Notes: a model not told the origin generated them from the letters alone. A stretch of 64,000 nucleotides of DNA from Tritrichomonas foetus (GCA_001839685.1 MLAK01000815.1:226247-290246); one strand, 5' to 3'; shown: positions 52,821 to 62,684, numbered from the stretch's first letter. A program made the numbers and translations.

Positions 52821-54380
52821 TCAAGGTGGAATCTGCATTACAACTGCAGAATCCGAATTTCTCAAACTCACTGTTACTGAAACCACGTCTTTAAACACGT
52901 TTTCATCAATTTTCAAAGCAAAAGGACTCTGTGCCTTTGTTGGTGTTAGAATTACCTTTGACAGACTCTTTTTCTTTCTTTCAGGTGTAGTTTTTTCGAA
53001 TTTTTCTCCAATTGGAAATGTTGAAGACATTTGGACGGGTTTATAAGAAACATTTAATTGAGAACCATGAACCTTTAGTGCATAGTAAAAGAACTTCAAA
53101 TTTGCACTTTTATTATTATTATTGTCTTTCTTAAAATAAGTTGCTTTTAAATGAAAAATATTTGATAGTTGCACTTTTCCCGTTTTGGCACCATTTGGAT
53201 CACCAATTTCAAGCATAAGAAACATCGGTGCAACAAATTGATCAGATAAAGTTGTTATTAAAATATCAGCAATTCTTATTTTCACTGGTATGAGAGGAGT
53301 TTCGATCAAAAAGTTTACTTCTGATTCGATAATAGCAGAGGCATTTTGAACTGGTGACTTTTCTTGAAAAACAGTGAACCAATTTTCAGTTAAATAATGT
53401 TGTGAATAATTTTGAGATGATTCCTTTATTTTATGTGCAAATTTACAATGTTTGGAGTCAAGCGGAATGTGAATAAAAGAAAAAGTGTCATTTGACAAGA
53501 CTCCACGATCTCTCATTAATAAAAATGCCTTTAAAATAAAACAAATGAAATAATCATCACCAGCAATAATAAATCTAAACGGCTCCTTCTTTGGGACAAA
53601 TTCAGATTCGGAAATGTCGAAAATCTTTTGAATAATTTGAACATCTTTAATTGGAAGAACGAAATCATTTGTGGAAACATTTTGAAGCAAAGTATGGCCT
53701 TGTGTTGTTCTTTCATCCATGATTAAAATTTTATTTTGAGCGAAAATATGATGCATTGTTTTTTCGAAATGTGCAGTGATAGGTGGAATACTTTCGCTAT
53801 CACTATCTGAATTGAAAACAGGTGAATTCACCACTTTTTGAAACGGCGGCATTTTTTTGGAAAGATTTAATGAATAAAGTTGAATCTTAATCGATGCAGT
53901 TGTGTCATTATCTTTCCTGAACATCAAAATTGTTTGAACCGATTTCTGTATGGCATTGGAAAGGTCAATTGCGGCTGAACCGAGGGTTTTTGATCGCGAC
54001 AAAATTGACGATAAAACTTCTACATCAAACTCAAGGTTATTTTGATGGCCAAATCTAACATCGTGTTTGTATTCTAAAAGAACGGTTATATCTGTCAGCA
54101 TTTCGGAATATCCAGCTTGATTTTGAGATGACTGTAATGCGGACAAAATGTTGTCGTCGAGTTGAATTGTTGACGTACGGATGACTCGGGCGCTGTTTGG
54201 AACAGAAATTCTGATTCGAATCTTTTGATTTTTATCGAGCTGAGATGGTCGGATTTGAAGCGAAGTAATTTTTAACCAGCAATTACGTGGAATTAAATAA
54301 TCTTCTTGTGATTGTTGTTGAGCGGGACTTTCTAACTTCTCAGAAAGTATGATGTTTTTCAGAAGATTTTTACTCTTCAT
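52821..54380 (-). CDS. PACS-like (phosphofurin acidic cluster sorting) protein
   Basis: A 519-residue protein; ATG at 54380. The order of elements follows the PACS family: an N-terminal C2-like cargo (furin)-binding region (about 28-175; ARVIRTSTIQLD, then ASIKIQLYSLNLSKKMPP, matching PACS ..VAEIKIYSLSSQP), a short acidic serine cluster (SDSDSES), and a C-terminal domain in which FRFIIAGDDYFICFILKAFLL, FSFIHIPLDSKHCKFAHKI and LTENWFTVFQE align with the PACS pattern VKVAAVGGQSYLSSILRFF, FLIIPLGSHPVAKYLG and SGWRDLF. PACS proteins connect acidic-cluster cargo to AP-1/COPI. It is shorter than the animal proteins. Its ATG overlaps the stop of a preceding ORF. Confidence 0.68.
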   Translation of the reverse strand: MKSKNLLKNIILSEKLESPAQQQSQEDYLIPRNCWLKITSLQIRPSQLDKNQKIRIRISVPNSARVIRTSTIQLDDNILSALQSSQNQAGYSEMLTDITVLLEYKHDVRFGHQNNLEFDVEVLSSILSRSKTLGSAAIDLSNAIQKSVQTILMFRKDNDTTASIKIQLYSLNLSKKMPPFQKVVNSPVFNSDSDSESIPPITAHFEKTMHHIFAQNKILIMDERTTQGHTLLQNVSTNDFVLPIKDVQIIQKIFDISESEFVPKKEPFRFIIAGDDYFICFILKAFLLMRDRGVLSNDTFSFIHIPLDSKHCKFAHKIKESSQNYSQHYLTENWFTVFQEKSPVQNASAIIESEVNFLIETPLIPVKIRIADILITTLSDQFVAPMFLMLEIGDPNGAKTGKVQLSNIFHLKATYFKKDNNNNKSANLKFFYYALKVHGSQLNVSYKPVQMSSTFPIGEKFEKTTPERKKKSLSKVILTPTKAQSPFALKIDENVFKDVVSVTVSLRNSDSAVVMQIPP

Positions 54381-54682
54381 CAAAAATTAAAAAGTTGGTT
54401 AACATGAAGATTGTTAACCATTATATTCAAATAATAATAACTTTGTGAAAATGTTAGTTTCACATCATTAATGTTGAAAATTTCATGAAAGCAAATATTG
54501 TTTTCCATAGGTATGTAAAACAATCCTGAGGTCGGATATGATGCAGTATTTTCATATTTAGTAACAACCATGAAATCACTCACAACTCCATATTGTTTTC
54601 CAGAAACATTTATCTCAATTGGATTTACTTGTACATGTTTGCTATTGTCTTCATTGTAAATCGAAAGAGAACCAAAAGGCAT
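54380..54682 (-). CDS. Short VIT-domain-like ORF, probably a truncated gene
   Basis: A 100-residue ORF from ATG 54682. Residues 1-70 (PFGSLSIYNEDN, then INVSGKQYGVVSDFMVVTKYEN and GLFYIPMENNICFHEI) follow the start of a VIT (vault/inter-alpha-trypsin) domain, as found in trichomonad VIT-vWA proteins. The last 30 residues (LTFSQSYYYLNIMVNN..) do not continue the domain and look like AT-derived filler. The vWA part is missing. The stop codon TGA shares one base with the ATG of the PACS-like gene (TGATGA). It could be a remnant of a larger gene, a short real gene, or the first cistron of a dicistronic message. Confidence 0.5.
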   Translation of the reverse strand: MPFGSLSIYNEDNSKHVQVNPIEINVSGKQYGVVSDFMVVTKYENTASYPTSGLFYIPMENNICFHEIFNINDVKLTFSQSYYYLNIMVNNLHVNQLFNF

Positions 54683-54859
54683 AAATTTTTTAAAAAAAAT
54701 ATGCGAAAAAATTTAGAGTCAATAAATGTTCACAAACATCAAATATTGTCTAATAATAATGATATTGATTTTCTTTCAATTTTTTGAATGGAAAATCACG
54801 AAATCAGATTTTGGCAGATGTGATATGCACGTTAAAAATTATTATTTCAATATTCAAAG

Positions 54860-55702
54860 ATGTGCCCTGCACGTCGTGGACGTCGAGGTGCAGCAGTAGG
54901 AAAATCGGCAAACGAGGGAAGAGGGAAAGCAAATCTTCAGCAGGAGCCTCCAAAGCCAACTTTGCAAGCCGGTGCTGGATGGAATCTCGAAAACTTTCAT
55001 TACATGAAAAATATAGGTGCAGACAAACAACTAGAGGGAATATATAAAATATACGGAATTCCTACGCGTTTTAAAACAGATACAACGCATGCAGCTGTTC
55101 AAGTTTTTGCAGAATTTCAATTAACTTCATTTATGTTTGCTCAACAGTTTACAGATTCTAATAAGGCATTAATGGTATTAATGCTTTTATCTGACTATGT
55201 TGGAAATGTTCCATCTTTTTCAAGTTCTAAGGACTCCTTTTCTGTTTGGGTTGAAAAAGCAACGAAAATAATTCAAAGTAGTGAATTTACACCAAATGAA
55301 CAACAAATAATAATAAATTATATTTATGGTGGACTTAGAACAAATGCACATGTTTTGCACTACATATTAACACATGAGGCAATGCAGAAACTCGATTCTG
55401 AAGGTCTTCAGCTATTCAAACCAGTAACACCAGCAAAGAAGGAGAATGCCGATGATGATCAAGCAAACGATATTGATCCAAAAGCTGAACTTGAAGCACA
55501 ATTTGCTGCTGCTGCTCTTGCAGAAAGGAGAGCTGCTGAAGCTGCAAGAAAAGAAGAAGAAATGCATCAAGCACTTGAAACTTTAATGAGTGAAAATATG
55601 AATAGAATAAAAACTGCACTTGATGCACGAAATGAACAGCTTCTTCAACAAATCTTCGCAACAGAAGAAAAGATTATGGGTAAGCCAACTAGGCGAACAT
55701 AA
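54860..55702 (+). CDS. Coiled-coil protein, possibly CLAMP family (flagellar C1a-32-like)
   Basis: A 280-residue protein from ATG 54860. The N-terminus is basic and Gly-rich (CPARRGRRGAAVGK). Residues about 65-165 are helical: THAAVQVFAEFQLTSFMFAQQF and KALMVLMLLSDYVGN resemble the CLAMP family of flagellar central-pair C1a proteins, in which a short helix with a Phe-Ala pair precedes a leucine-rich helix. Residues about 205-280 form an Ala/Glu/Arg-rich coiled coil (AALAERRAAEAARKEEEM). The CLAMP call is by pattern only and needs profile comparison; a generic cytoskeletal coiled-coil protein is the alternative. Divergent from the VIT-like ORF with a 177-bp spacer. Confidence 0.6.
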   Translation: MCPARRGRRGAAVGKSANEGRGKANLQQEPPKPTLQAGAGWNLENFHYMKNIGADKQLEGIYKIYGIPTRFKTDTTHAAVQVFAEFQLTSFMFAQQFTDSNKALMVLMLLSDYVGNVPSFSSSKDSFSVWVEKATKIIQSSEFTPNEQQIIINYIYGGLRTNAHVLHYILTHEAMQKLDSEGLQLFKPVTPAKKENADDDQANDIDPKAELEAQFAAAALAERRAAEAARKEEEMHQALETLMSENMNRIKTALDARNEQLLQQIFATEEKIMGKPTRRT

Positions 55703-55986
55703 ATGTTAATCAATAAATGTTATTTATTAAGGATAAACTGTAATTTCATTATCTTTTATAAAAGAGTATTCTCATGTGATTATTCAAGGCATATGTCTCA
55801 AATGAAAGATATTTTTAACAGTAATTAAGATATACTAATTTCAATAAATACGTAAGAAATACAAATAAATAAAATGGAAAACATGCAGAATATACTCTAA
55901 CTAATTTTTATTGATTATATTAAATTAAATTTAATACTAAATTTATTTTTTAAAAACATCAAATTTAATCATAAAAACAAGAAAAA

Positions 55987-58900
55987 TCAGCAATCTGTCC
56001 AAGACACAATTTCATTATTGCCTTGTCTCATTACAATACCATATTTATGACTCATCCATTTTATTTGATTGATTGGTTTTTGATATTTCTGTCTGTAAGT
56101 GTGAGCATATCTTTTATCAGTCAAATAATCAAATACACAGGCTCCTTTTGTTGTTCCAACAGCAGATGAAAAAGTTAGTTCATCAACATCAAAACATAGT
56201 GATTGAGTGTCTCCTATAGAACAATCATAAGATTTAATAACTTTATTCATTCGAATATCTGAATAAAAAACAGATCCATCTTTGTTACAAACAGAAATCA
56301 AAAATGGTTCATGAATAAAAGCTTGACAATCTAATATTTTTTTATTTTGTTTTGAATTAATCACAAATGAGGAACTATGTGAAGATACAGACGAAAAACT
56401 AGGAGAAAAATTACTAGAATATTGAGAGTAAAATGATGTTCGAAAATCATGAACTTCGAGAATATCATGACATATTAAAACGCAATGCGATAAATGTGGA
56501 ATAGAATGAATATTTGTAAAATTATCATCATTACAATTACATTCACCAATAATTTTTTCGGAATTTAAATCACACAAAATTATTTTATTGGGTGAATAAC
56601 AATACATTTTCGTATCAAATTGCGAACATTCAAATTTAATGGAGTCCATATTAAATGGGAAATTAAACGCAGTTAAAATTGATTGTCTATCTTTTCGACT
56701 TTTTATTGAATATGCATAAAAATCACCATTTTGATTTGATGTAAGCAAAACTGGATTTCCAGAATTTTGTAAATATTGAATGTGATTAATTTTGGCAGAT
56801 TGTGGATAATCAGTCAGACAAAAACTTTGAAATGAAGCTGCAGAAAATGAAGAGGAAGAAGATGAAGGTGAAGACGAAAGTGAATTCATAGAAATAATTA
56901 CTTCGCCTTTATCTGTTCCAAAAATTAAACAGTTATCATTCTTTTCACCTTTATGTGCTACAGAAACAGCTAAATTAGAAGAAATTGAATAAGTTGAAAA
57001 TGTATCTGTTCTAATTTTCTTTAATTCACATGAATAAACTTTTTCAGCATGTTCACTTTCAAAATTTCTGCGATTTATTGCTTTTGGTATCAAATAGTTA
57101 TCCAAAAAAGTATAAAATGTTAAATGATATTGTTTCAATTCTTCTTCCTTTATTTCATTTTGATATAGTTGATGATTTTGCTTTTCTTGAGCTTCTTCCT
57201 TTTTTATTTCTTCTTCTTTTATTAAGCTTGTAATAAATGAAACACTTTTATGTGGGTCGTTAATCAATGAATTAAACATTTTAGCAAGTTCTTTATTCGA
57301 TAAAAAATGAGGTTTTGATCCAATTAAAACAGCCAGTTCTCTTCTTACTGCAGGATGAAGTTCATTCTCAAATTTTTTAACGTATTCAAAAATGTCATTA
57401 TTGGATAAACATTTATGATTAAAAGATTGAAATGCAAATAGGAAAGCAGCTCGAACTTCAGGAACATGATCATCTGCTGCTGTGGAAATCGCATCAAGAA
57501 GTTTTAGAACAGAATCATCTTGTGTTATGAATTGAGCAAATGTTGAAACAAACAATAATGTCCATACTCTTACATTACTATCACTTGATTGTAATAAACA
57601 TTCAGTTATACTAATATAATTACATTTCAAAAAGTAAGAAATCGCTACAGAATCACAGTTTCTAACACTGTTTTTCAAGATCATAGAAAACAAAACTAAA
57701 GCAGATAGAGGCTGCTCAGATCTTAAATGTGGAACAACAAAAGAATTCAAATATTGCGAAGTGAAAAAAATTGATGATAAATCTTTTGATCCTGGATAAA
57801 ATGTATATAATTTTGATAAACAATAGATTACATTATTGGAAAGATCTCCATTTTTTGCTAAACGAACTAAACTAGGAAAGATTGGAAATTTTGCTGCAAT
57901 TTGAATAAAAGGTAATCCCATATTTAAAAGTGTGGTAAGAATACAAATTGATTCTTCATAAAGGTTACAATCAGATAAGCAACTCGGTAAAAAAGCCAAA
58001 TGTGGGGCAAATTCTTCTGGAGGCGATTCTGCTTTAATTAAAAGTTGAATAGTTGTTAGAGAATGTTTATGAAATATGACTGGCTTATGGATTGATGAAT
58101 CACTTAAATTTACATTTGAATTATTGCATAATGTGAAACCAAAATTATTACATAATGTAGAATTCAAATTATTATTGAAATTAATTGAAATTAAAGCAGC
58201 TGCACTTGAACTTGAACGAATTTTTGGACTTGTTCTTAAATTTGGTACATTAGAAAATCCAGCATTAATATTTGAAATTGAATTGCTTTCAGAATCAAAA
58301 GAATTCATATTTATACTATTAAAACTATTCTCAGTATTCGAAGTATTATTAAAATAACTAGAATCATTACAATTACTTGCATTATAAAAATTACTAGAAT
58401 TATTAAAATTGCTAACGTTATTAAGATTACTGACATTATTAAAATTGATAGAATTATTTAAACTACTAGAATTAGTATAGGTATTAGTAGAATTATTGAA
58501 AGCATTGAGATTATTTGTGTAGCTACTATTTTTATTGTTAAAACTAGAATTCATGTATAATAATGAATTGTTATCATTATTACTGATTGTGATAGGGAAG
58601 CTGGTATTTGTTAAAAGAGCGTTTGTTGAGTTTGTTAAAGATGAATTTTGAGCATTAAACTTATCCATATTTTTCAAATGGTTATTAAGTTCCAAAAGAG
58701 TCGCATCAAGCTGAAGATCGAAAGAAAACCATAATTTATGATTTGCCATTGAAGGAAGTGGTGGATACGAAAGAGGCGTCACTTTAAAAAACTGGAAAAT
58801 ATGCTCAGCCAAAAAATAACCAGATATAATATCTGCAATAACATCATCAGTTTGGAAGATTTCTGCAAAATATGGATAATTGATCAGCATTGCTTGAACA

Positions 58901-59775
58901 TTTCGCTTTAAAGATAACAATAAATCATTTAAAATTTCTCTTGGTGCATTATTTACTTGTTCAATTGTTAGAGGAGTCAAAGAACCCGCAGAAAAACAAA
59001 AATAATGACGAGAATGCCACAAAAGCGCCATTTTAGCGGGTGTTATCAAGCAAGAAGAAAATAAGTCATTCGGCAAACCAGGTGATTGTGGTACTTTTTG
59101 ATTCCCTGAACAAGAAAAAAATGCAAAAAAATTCATTTGTTGCATCGTAAATTCATAATCTTCAAAAGAATCATTATATGTTGGATAGAGTGTGCCAGAA
59201 TAATCACAATCAATTATATGAACACCACAATGAATTGTGGATTTTATAATTTCTGACAAATTTAATGAATGGAAGTAATGTAACGTTTTTAAACGATCCG
59301 AATCACTGTTTCGTGAATCTTGAGATGAATCTAAAATGAAATGAACTAGAGTTCTCTTATTTGGATCTTTTATTTGTTTAGAAAAAAGTGAATGAAAAAA
59401 ATCTGATTTTGTATTGATTGAACAAGTAACATTTAAATTTAAAAATCTGGATTTGTATGTTGATACAGCAACTTTTCGAAGTTCTTCTGATTGAAAATCT
59501 GGAGTTGGATCGATCGAATTCCAAAAATAAATTGGCTGCTGGTTTTGCGATTCGGTAGCATTGTGGAAATTTGGAAGCGATATAGAAATAAATGCACTCG
59601 TTGTTTTCGTAATGGCGGGTAATTTGGGGCAAATTTGTTTTATTGTGGGCGGGTAAGGATCTTGCGCGAAATAGAGGTGAGACCAATCGTTAAAGATCAT
59701 TATGGGTATCATGTCATTAATTTTGTTCTCATTAATAAAATTGTCAGACAAGAAATTCGAATCATTTTCATTCAT
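55987..59775 (-). CDS. RPTOR: Raptor, TORC1 scaffold subunit
   Basis: A 1,262-residue protein; the first ATG is 59775 (the frame is open 12 codons further, from GTG). Strong family match: the conserved N-terminal RNC region contains GLPNDLFSSCLITPAKMALLW (Raptor: DLPADLFTSCLTTPIKIALRW), FQTDDVIADIISGYFLAEHIF and the P-x-S-x-P-P-L segment. HEAT repeats (about 580-900) include VPEVRAAFLFAF and HPAVRRELAVLIG, as in Raptor; a C-terminal WD40 propeller follows (about 940-1262). An Asn/Ser-rich insert fills about 365-545. The caspase-like part lacks the usual HYNGHG motif (the site reads LVHFILDSSQDSR), keeping only the IIDCD strand. Raptor recruits TOR substrates at the lysosome-like membrane. It implies a TORC1 complex in this organism. 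Confidence 0.88.
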   Translation of the reverse strand: MNENDSNFLSDNFINENKINDMIPIMIFNDWSHLYFAQDPYPPTIKQICPKLPAITKTTSAFISISLPNFHNATESQNQQPIYFWNSIDPTPDFQSEELRKVAVSTYKSRFLNLNVTCSINTKSDFFHSLFSKQIKDPNKRTLVHFILDSSQDSRNSDSDRLKTLHYFHSLNLSEIIKSTIHCGVHIIDCDYSGTLYPTYNDSFEDYEFTMQQMNFFAFFSCSGNQKVPQSPGLPNDLFSSCLITPAKMALLWHSRHYFCFSAGSLTPLTIEQVNNAPREILNDLLLSLKRNVQAMLINYPYFAEIFQTDDVIADIISGYFLAEHIFQFFKVTPLSYPPLPSMANHKLWFSFDLQLDATLLELNNHLKNMDKFNAQNSSLTNSTNALLTNTSFPITISNNDNNSLLYMNSSFNNKNSSYTNNLNAFNNSTNTYTNSSSLNNSINFNNVSNLNNVSNFNNSSNFYNASNCNDSSYFNNTSNTENSFNSINMNSFDSESNSISNINAGFSNVPNLRTSPKIRSSSSAAALISINFNNNLNSTLCNNFGFTLCNNSNVNLSDSSIHKPVIFHKHSLTTIQLLIKAESPPEEFAPHLAFLPSCLSDCNLYEESICILTTLLNMGLPFIQIAAKFPIFPSLVRLAKNGDLSNNVIYCLSKLYTFYPGSKDLSSIFFTSQYLNSFVVPHLRSEQPLSALVLFSMILKNSVRNCDSVAISYFLKCNYISITECLLQSSDSNVRVWTLLFVSTFAQFITQDDSVLKLLDAISTAADDHVPEVRAAFLFAFQSFNHKCLSNNDIFEYVKKFENELHPAVRRELAVLIGSKPHFLSNKELAKMFNSLINDPHKSVSFITSLIKEEEIKKEEAQEKQNHQLYQNEIKEEELKQYHLTFYTFLDNYLIPKAINRRNFESEHAEKVYSCELKKIRTDTFSTYSISSNLAVSVAHKGEKNDNCLIFGTDKGEVIISMNSLSSSPSSSSSSFSAASFQSFCLTDYPQSAKINHIQYLQNSGNPVLLTSNQNGDFYAYSIKSRKDRQSILTAFNFPFNMDSIKFECSQFDTKMYCYSPNKIILCDLNSEKIIGECNCNDDNFTNIHSIPHLSHCVLICHDILEVHDFRTSFYSQYSSNFSPSFSSVSSHSSSFVINSKQNKKILDCQAFIHEPFLISVCNKDGSVFYSDIRMNKVIKSYDCSIGDTQSLCFDVDELTFSSAVGTTKGACVFDYLTDKRYAHTYRQKYQKPINQIKWMSHKYGIVMRQGNNEIVSWTDC

Positions 59776-60232
59776 TGCAGATAGAAAAGCATTCAAAAAA
59801 TTCGTTTTCACTTCAAATGTCAGTGGAATATCATGCGAAACATAGATTTTCTACTTATATAGTGATTTCTAATAAGCATAAGTTATCAAGCACATTTTTA
59901 TGTAGTTATTCATGATATTAGAGATCTCCTAATCATTTCAAATCCTTTTTTATTGGGATGGATCAAAATGAATTTATTGTGACTGTTTCAATAAATCATG
60001 ATATTATGAATTAAAATCAAAATCAATCTCGTTTCTAATTAATAGTAAACTTATAAATATATTAATTATCATATGATAATGCTGTAAATATCACGACTAA
60101 ATAATCACAAAATTCAAACCTCTACCACTTTTTTAATACACAAAAATATTGAATTTTTGATCGGAAAGCCAAATTGATTGAATAGATGATCGTTTTTCTA
60201 TCAAAAATTCGAGCAATATCCACTCAAGCAAA
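59776..60232. other. Divergent intergenic region
   Basis: An AT-rich spacer holding the Raptor and tetraspanin-like promoters. Short out-of-frame ATGs precede the Raptor ATG. ATCCACTCAAGCAAA lies directly before ATG 60233. No other feature. Confidence 0.5.
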
Positions 60233-60979
60233 ATGTCTCTTGGAGACAGAATAGGATCAATGATCAAAGCAGTTTTCTGCTTAGTCTTCTTTTTCGTTTT
60301 CGCAGTAATTTTTAATGTGGCATGGTCCTCTTATTATTTATTTGTCTTAAACAATAATTTTATTTTATTCAGCACCCAAGGGACTTTTTTACGAAATTGT
60401 GCAGCAACGACACTTGCGACATCAGCCGGAACATTTGTATTGATTTTACTTTTAGCTGTTCTGTTTTATTATTGCGGAAATAATAAATTCCCACATTGCA
60501 TCTCAATTTTCGGTATAGTTGGTGCGACAATCACAAACATAGTGTTTCTGATCATCCTTCTCATTTATACCACAACATCTCGACAAGATGAATTATCAAA
60601 ATTTTATCTTGATGCATTCATCACGCATAAGAACGAGAAGCCGATAAAAGATTGGATGGACTCTCACAAGTGTGATGGTGTCGAAACACTTTGTAATGAT
60701 CAACTCGACCATTATCTAAATAAAAGAGTTGAAATTGGTTTCATAATGACAGGCGTTTGTGTGCTGTTGATTGGTGTTCCTATTTTTGCTCTACTTTTCC
60801 TTCTCTCATTGATGTCGTGCATCACTCCTGAAGATTCCAGTGACGAGCCACGACAAGTTCCCTCTGAGTTTCATCAGACGATCATTGAGACAAAGAGATA
60901 CCTATCAGATAATCTCCTCCAAGGAAAAATTACAAACTTCCAACTTTTCGATAATATCAATCCTGATATTGAAGGATAA
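60233..60979 (+). CDS. Four-transmembrane tetraspanin-like protein
   Basis: A 248-residue protein from ATG 60233. Four hydrophobic helices: about 13-36 (VFCLVFFFVFAVIFNVAW), 58-80 (LATSAGTFVLILLLAVLFYY), 89-113 (ISIFGIVGATITNIVFLIIL) and 170-193 (IGFIMTGVCVLLIGVPIFAL). The loop between helices 3 and 4 (about 115-168) has two cysteines (SHKCDGVETLCND), the place and size of a small tetraspanin large loop, but without the CCG motif. The acidic Ser/Glu-rich C-terminal tail is cytosolic. Trichomonad tetraspanins of this divergent type act at the plasma membrane and in extracellular vesicles. An alternative is an unrelated claudin-like four-helix protein. Confidence 0.7.
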   Translation: MSLGDRIGSMIKAVFCLVFFFVFAVIFNVAWSSYYLFVLNNNFILFSTQGTFLRNCAATTLATSAGTFVLILLLAVLFYYCGNNKFPHCISIFGIVGATITNIVFLIILLIYTTTSRQDELSKFYLDAFITHKNEKPIKDWMDSHKCDGVETLCNDQLDHYLNKRVEIGFIMTGVCVLLIGVPIFALLFLLSLMSCITPEDSSDEPRQVPSEFHQTIIETKRYLSDNLLQGKITNFQLFDNINPDIEG

Positions 60980-61296
60980 GCAATTTACAATTTTGTTATG
61001 ATTTAAATTAACTTTTTGTTTTGTTGTTTTTAATAAAAATTCATTTATCACTACCTATCAATTTCTCAATGATTTCTCATGAATATTTATTTTCTTAATC
61101 ACATTGAATTAAAGATATTTCCGAAGATCGTTGAAAATGATTCACATGTCATGTAGAATTTATAAAATAATTTAATAGTGCTAATAACATATTGTGAATC
61201 AAATTATGCAGATGAAAAAGATCAAATTATCATCTGATCGGATTGAATGATTATTCCAAAATTTTCAAAAGTTTATTTTTTATTTTGAGAGAAAAC
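60980..61296. other. Intergenic
   Basis: An AT-rich spacer between two plus-strand genes; nothing recognised. An out-of-frame ATG at 61247 opens only 13 codons. Confidence 0.5.
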
Positions 61297-62292
61297 ATGA
61301 ATATTTTATCAAAACTCGATTTTAAGCCATCGAATGTTGTCAACATCAGCCGTTGCATGACAGACCTTATCGAAAAGACGAAAGAACAGTCAATCCACGA
61401 AAAAGTCGATCCTCAAAAATGGGAAGAATTTATTTCCCAACATGACATCACTTTGACCATTCACGATAGTTTGTGTATTGCTCCAGATTCGAAAATTCCA
61501 TGGAAGTGGCGAAAAGAAAATGATCGAATAACGGTTTTTTTATATTACGTAGATCCCTCACACGTAACCGTCGATGAAACTAAAATTGAAAGTCCAAAAC
61601 TCTTCGGCAATTGGTGGGCACCAATTGAAAACATAAAAATATCATTTGATAATTCTATCACTACAATTGAATTTACACCCAAAAATAATGTTCATTTTCC
61701 TGTCCTCATTCGGGGTGGTCCAAAAGTTGATCCACATTCTATGTTTTTCCTTGGATTGTTGTCAAATAATTTATCAAAAGATTATTTAATTAATTGGCTG
61801 GCTTCTGCTGCTGAATTAGGTGAAGTCAATGCACAAAGTTTTCTTGGGAGAGTTTGCCTACATGACAATAGAATTGAAGAAGCTGTTCACTGGCTTGCCC
61901 GAAACGTGCTTGAGCACGCAATAAACCGCTCTTCAATTGATCTTTCCATTATTTTGATTGAAGAGGGAATTAATCCACTACTTGCAGAAAATCTACTTTG
62001 CGGACTTTGTTCAACTGGAAACGTGTACGCGTTTGTTGAACTAGGAAAATTGTATCTTCACGGATGCGGGGAAATCATGAAAAGAGATGTTGACAAGGGA
62101 ATAAAATATTTAACAGTGGCAAGCGAATACTACCATAATGAAGAAGCAAAAAAGGAACTCCAGAACTTCCATAAAGAGCATCCATTTGGTGAATACTCAT
62201 GGGAAGATATTGCTATATCATCAACTATTTTAGTAGGATCACTTGCATGCAGCTACTTCTTACTGAGAAAATTCATAAAACGAAGAAAATGA
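61297..62292 (+). CDS. Tail-anchored CS-domain / Sel1-like repeat protein
   Basis: A 331-residue protein; first ATG 61297 (an upstream TTG extends the frame by 18 codons). Residues about 60-165 look like a CS/p23-NudC-type beta sandwich (WKWRKENDRITVFLYYVD, NIKISFDNSITTIEFTP). About 175-285 are Sel1/TPR-like helical repeats (INWLASAAELGEVNAQSFLGRV, AFVELGKLYLHGCGEI, YLTVASEYYHNEEAKKEL). A single C-terminal hydrophobic helix (about 302-321; TILVGSLACSYFLL) is followed by a strongly basic tail RKFIKRRK, the signature of a tail-anchored protein. In trichomonads basic-tailed TA proteins can target the hydrogenosome outer membrane; the ER is the alternative. A chaperone-adaptor role on an organelle surface is inferred. 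Confidence 0.7.
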   Translation: MNILSKLDFKPSNVVNISRCMTDLIEKTKEQSIHEKVDPQKWEEFISQHDITLTIHDSLCIAPDSKIPWKWRKENDRITVFLYYVDPSHVTVDETKIESPKLFGNWWAPIENIKISFDNSITTIEFTPKNNVHFPVLIRGGPKVDPHSMFFLGLLSNNLSKDYLINWLASAAELGEVNAQSFLGRVCLHDNRIEEAVHWLARNVLEHAINRSSIDLSIILIEEGINPLLAENLLCGLCSTGNVYAFVELGKLYLHGCGEIMKRDVDKGIKYLTVASEYYHNEEAKKELQNFHKEHPFGEYSWEDIAISSTILVGSLACSYFLLRKFIKRRK

Positions 62293-62684
62293 CATATCGA
62301 CGGAAATTTAAGCATGTTAACAAATATAAATATTTATTTGAATTATAAATAATAATCACCTCTCTTATTTATGATTAATTATTTATTTATCAGATTATGT
62401 TATGTATAAGAAATATGACAGAACGAATCACCACAATTAAGTGCTTCTCGGGAAATCAACCAAAAGGTTTTATGTCAGAACGACTCTATCAAACATCTAT
62501 TTTATGCAATGATAGCATTTGACGTTTATGATAGACCTCAAGAGATGAAAAGAAAATAAAATTATTGCAAACAAATCTAAATTTCAAAAGAGATAATCTA
62601 ATTTAGATAGTTTTATATAACAAATACAAACAAGTCTTTAGAAAGCAGTTACAGTGAAAAAATAAACAATCACTATTTTTGCTT
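62293..62684. other. Intergenic between convergent genes
   Basis: An AT-rich spacer. A 35-codon plus-strand frame from ATG 62415 (MTERITTIKCFSGNQ..) is too short and unsupported to call. Nothing else recognised. Confidence 0.5.

Noticed and set aside
62415..62522. 35-codon ORF (MTERITTIKCFSGNQ..)
   Set aside because: Too short, no homology recognised, lies in the spacer between two convergent genes.
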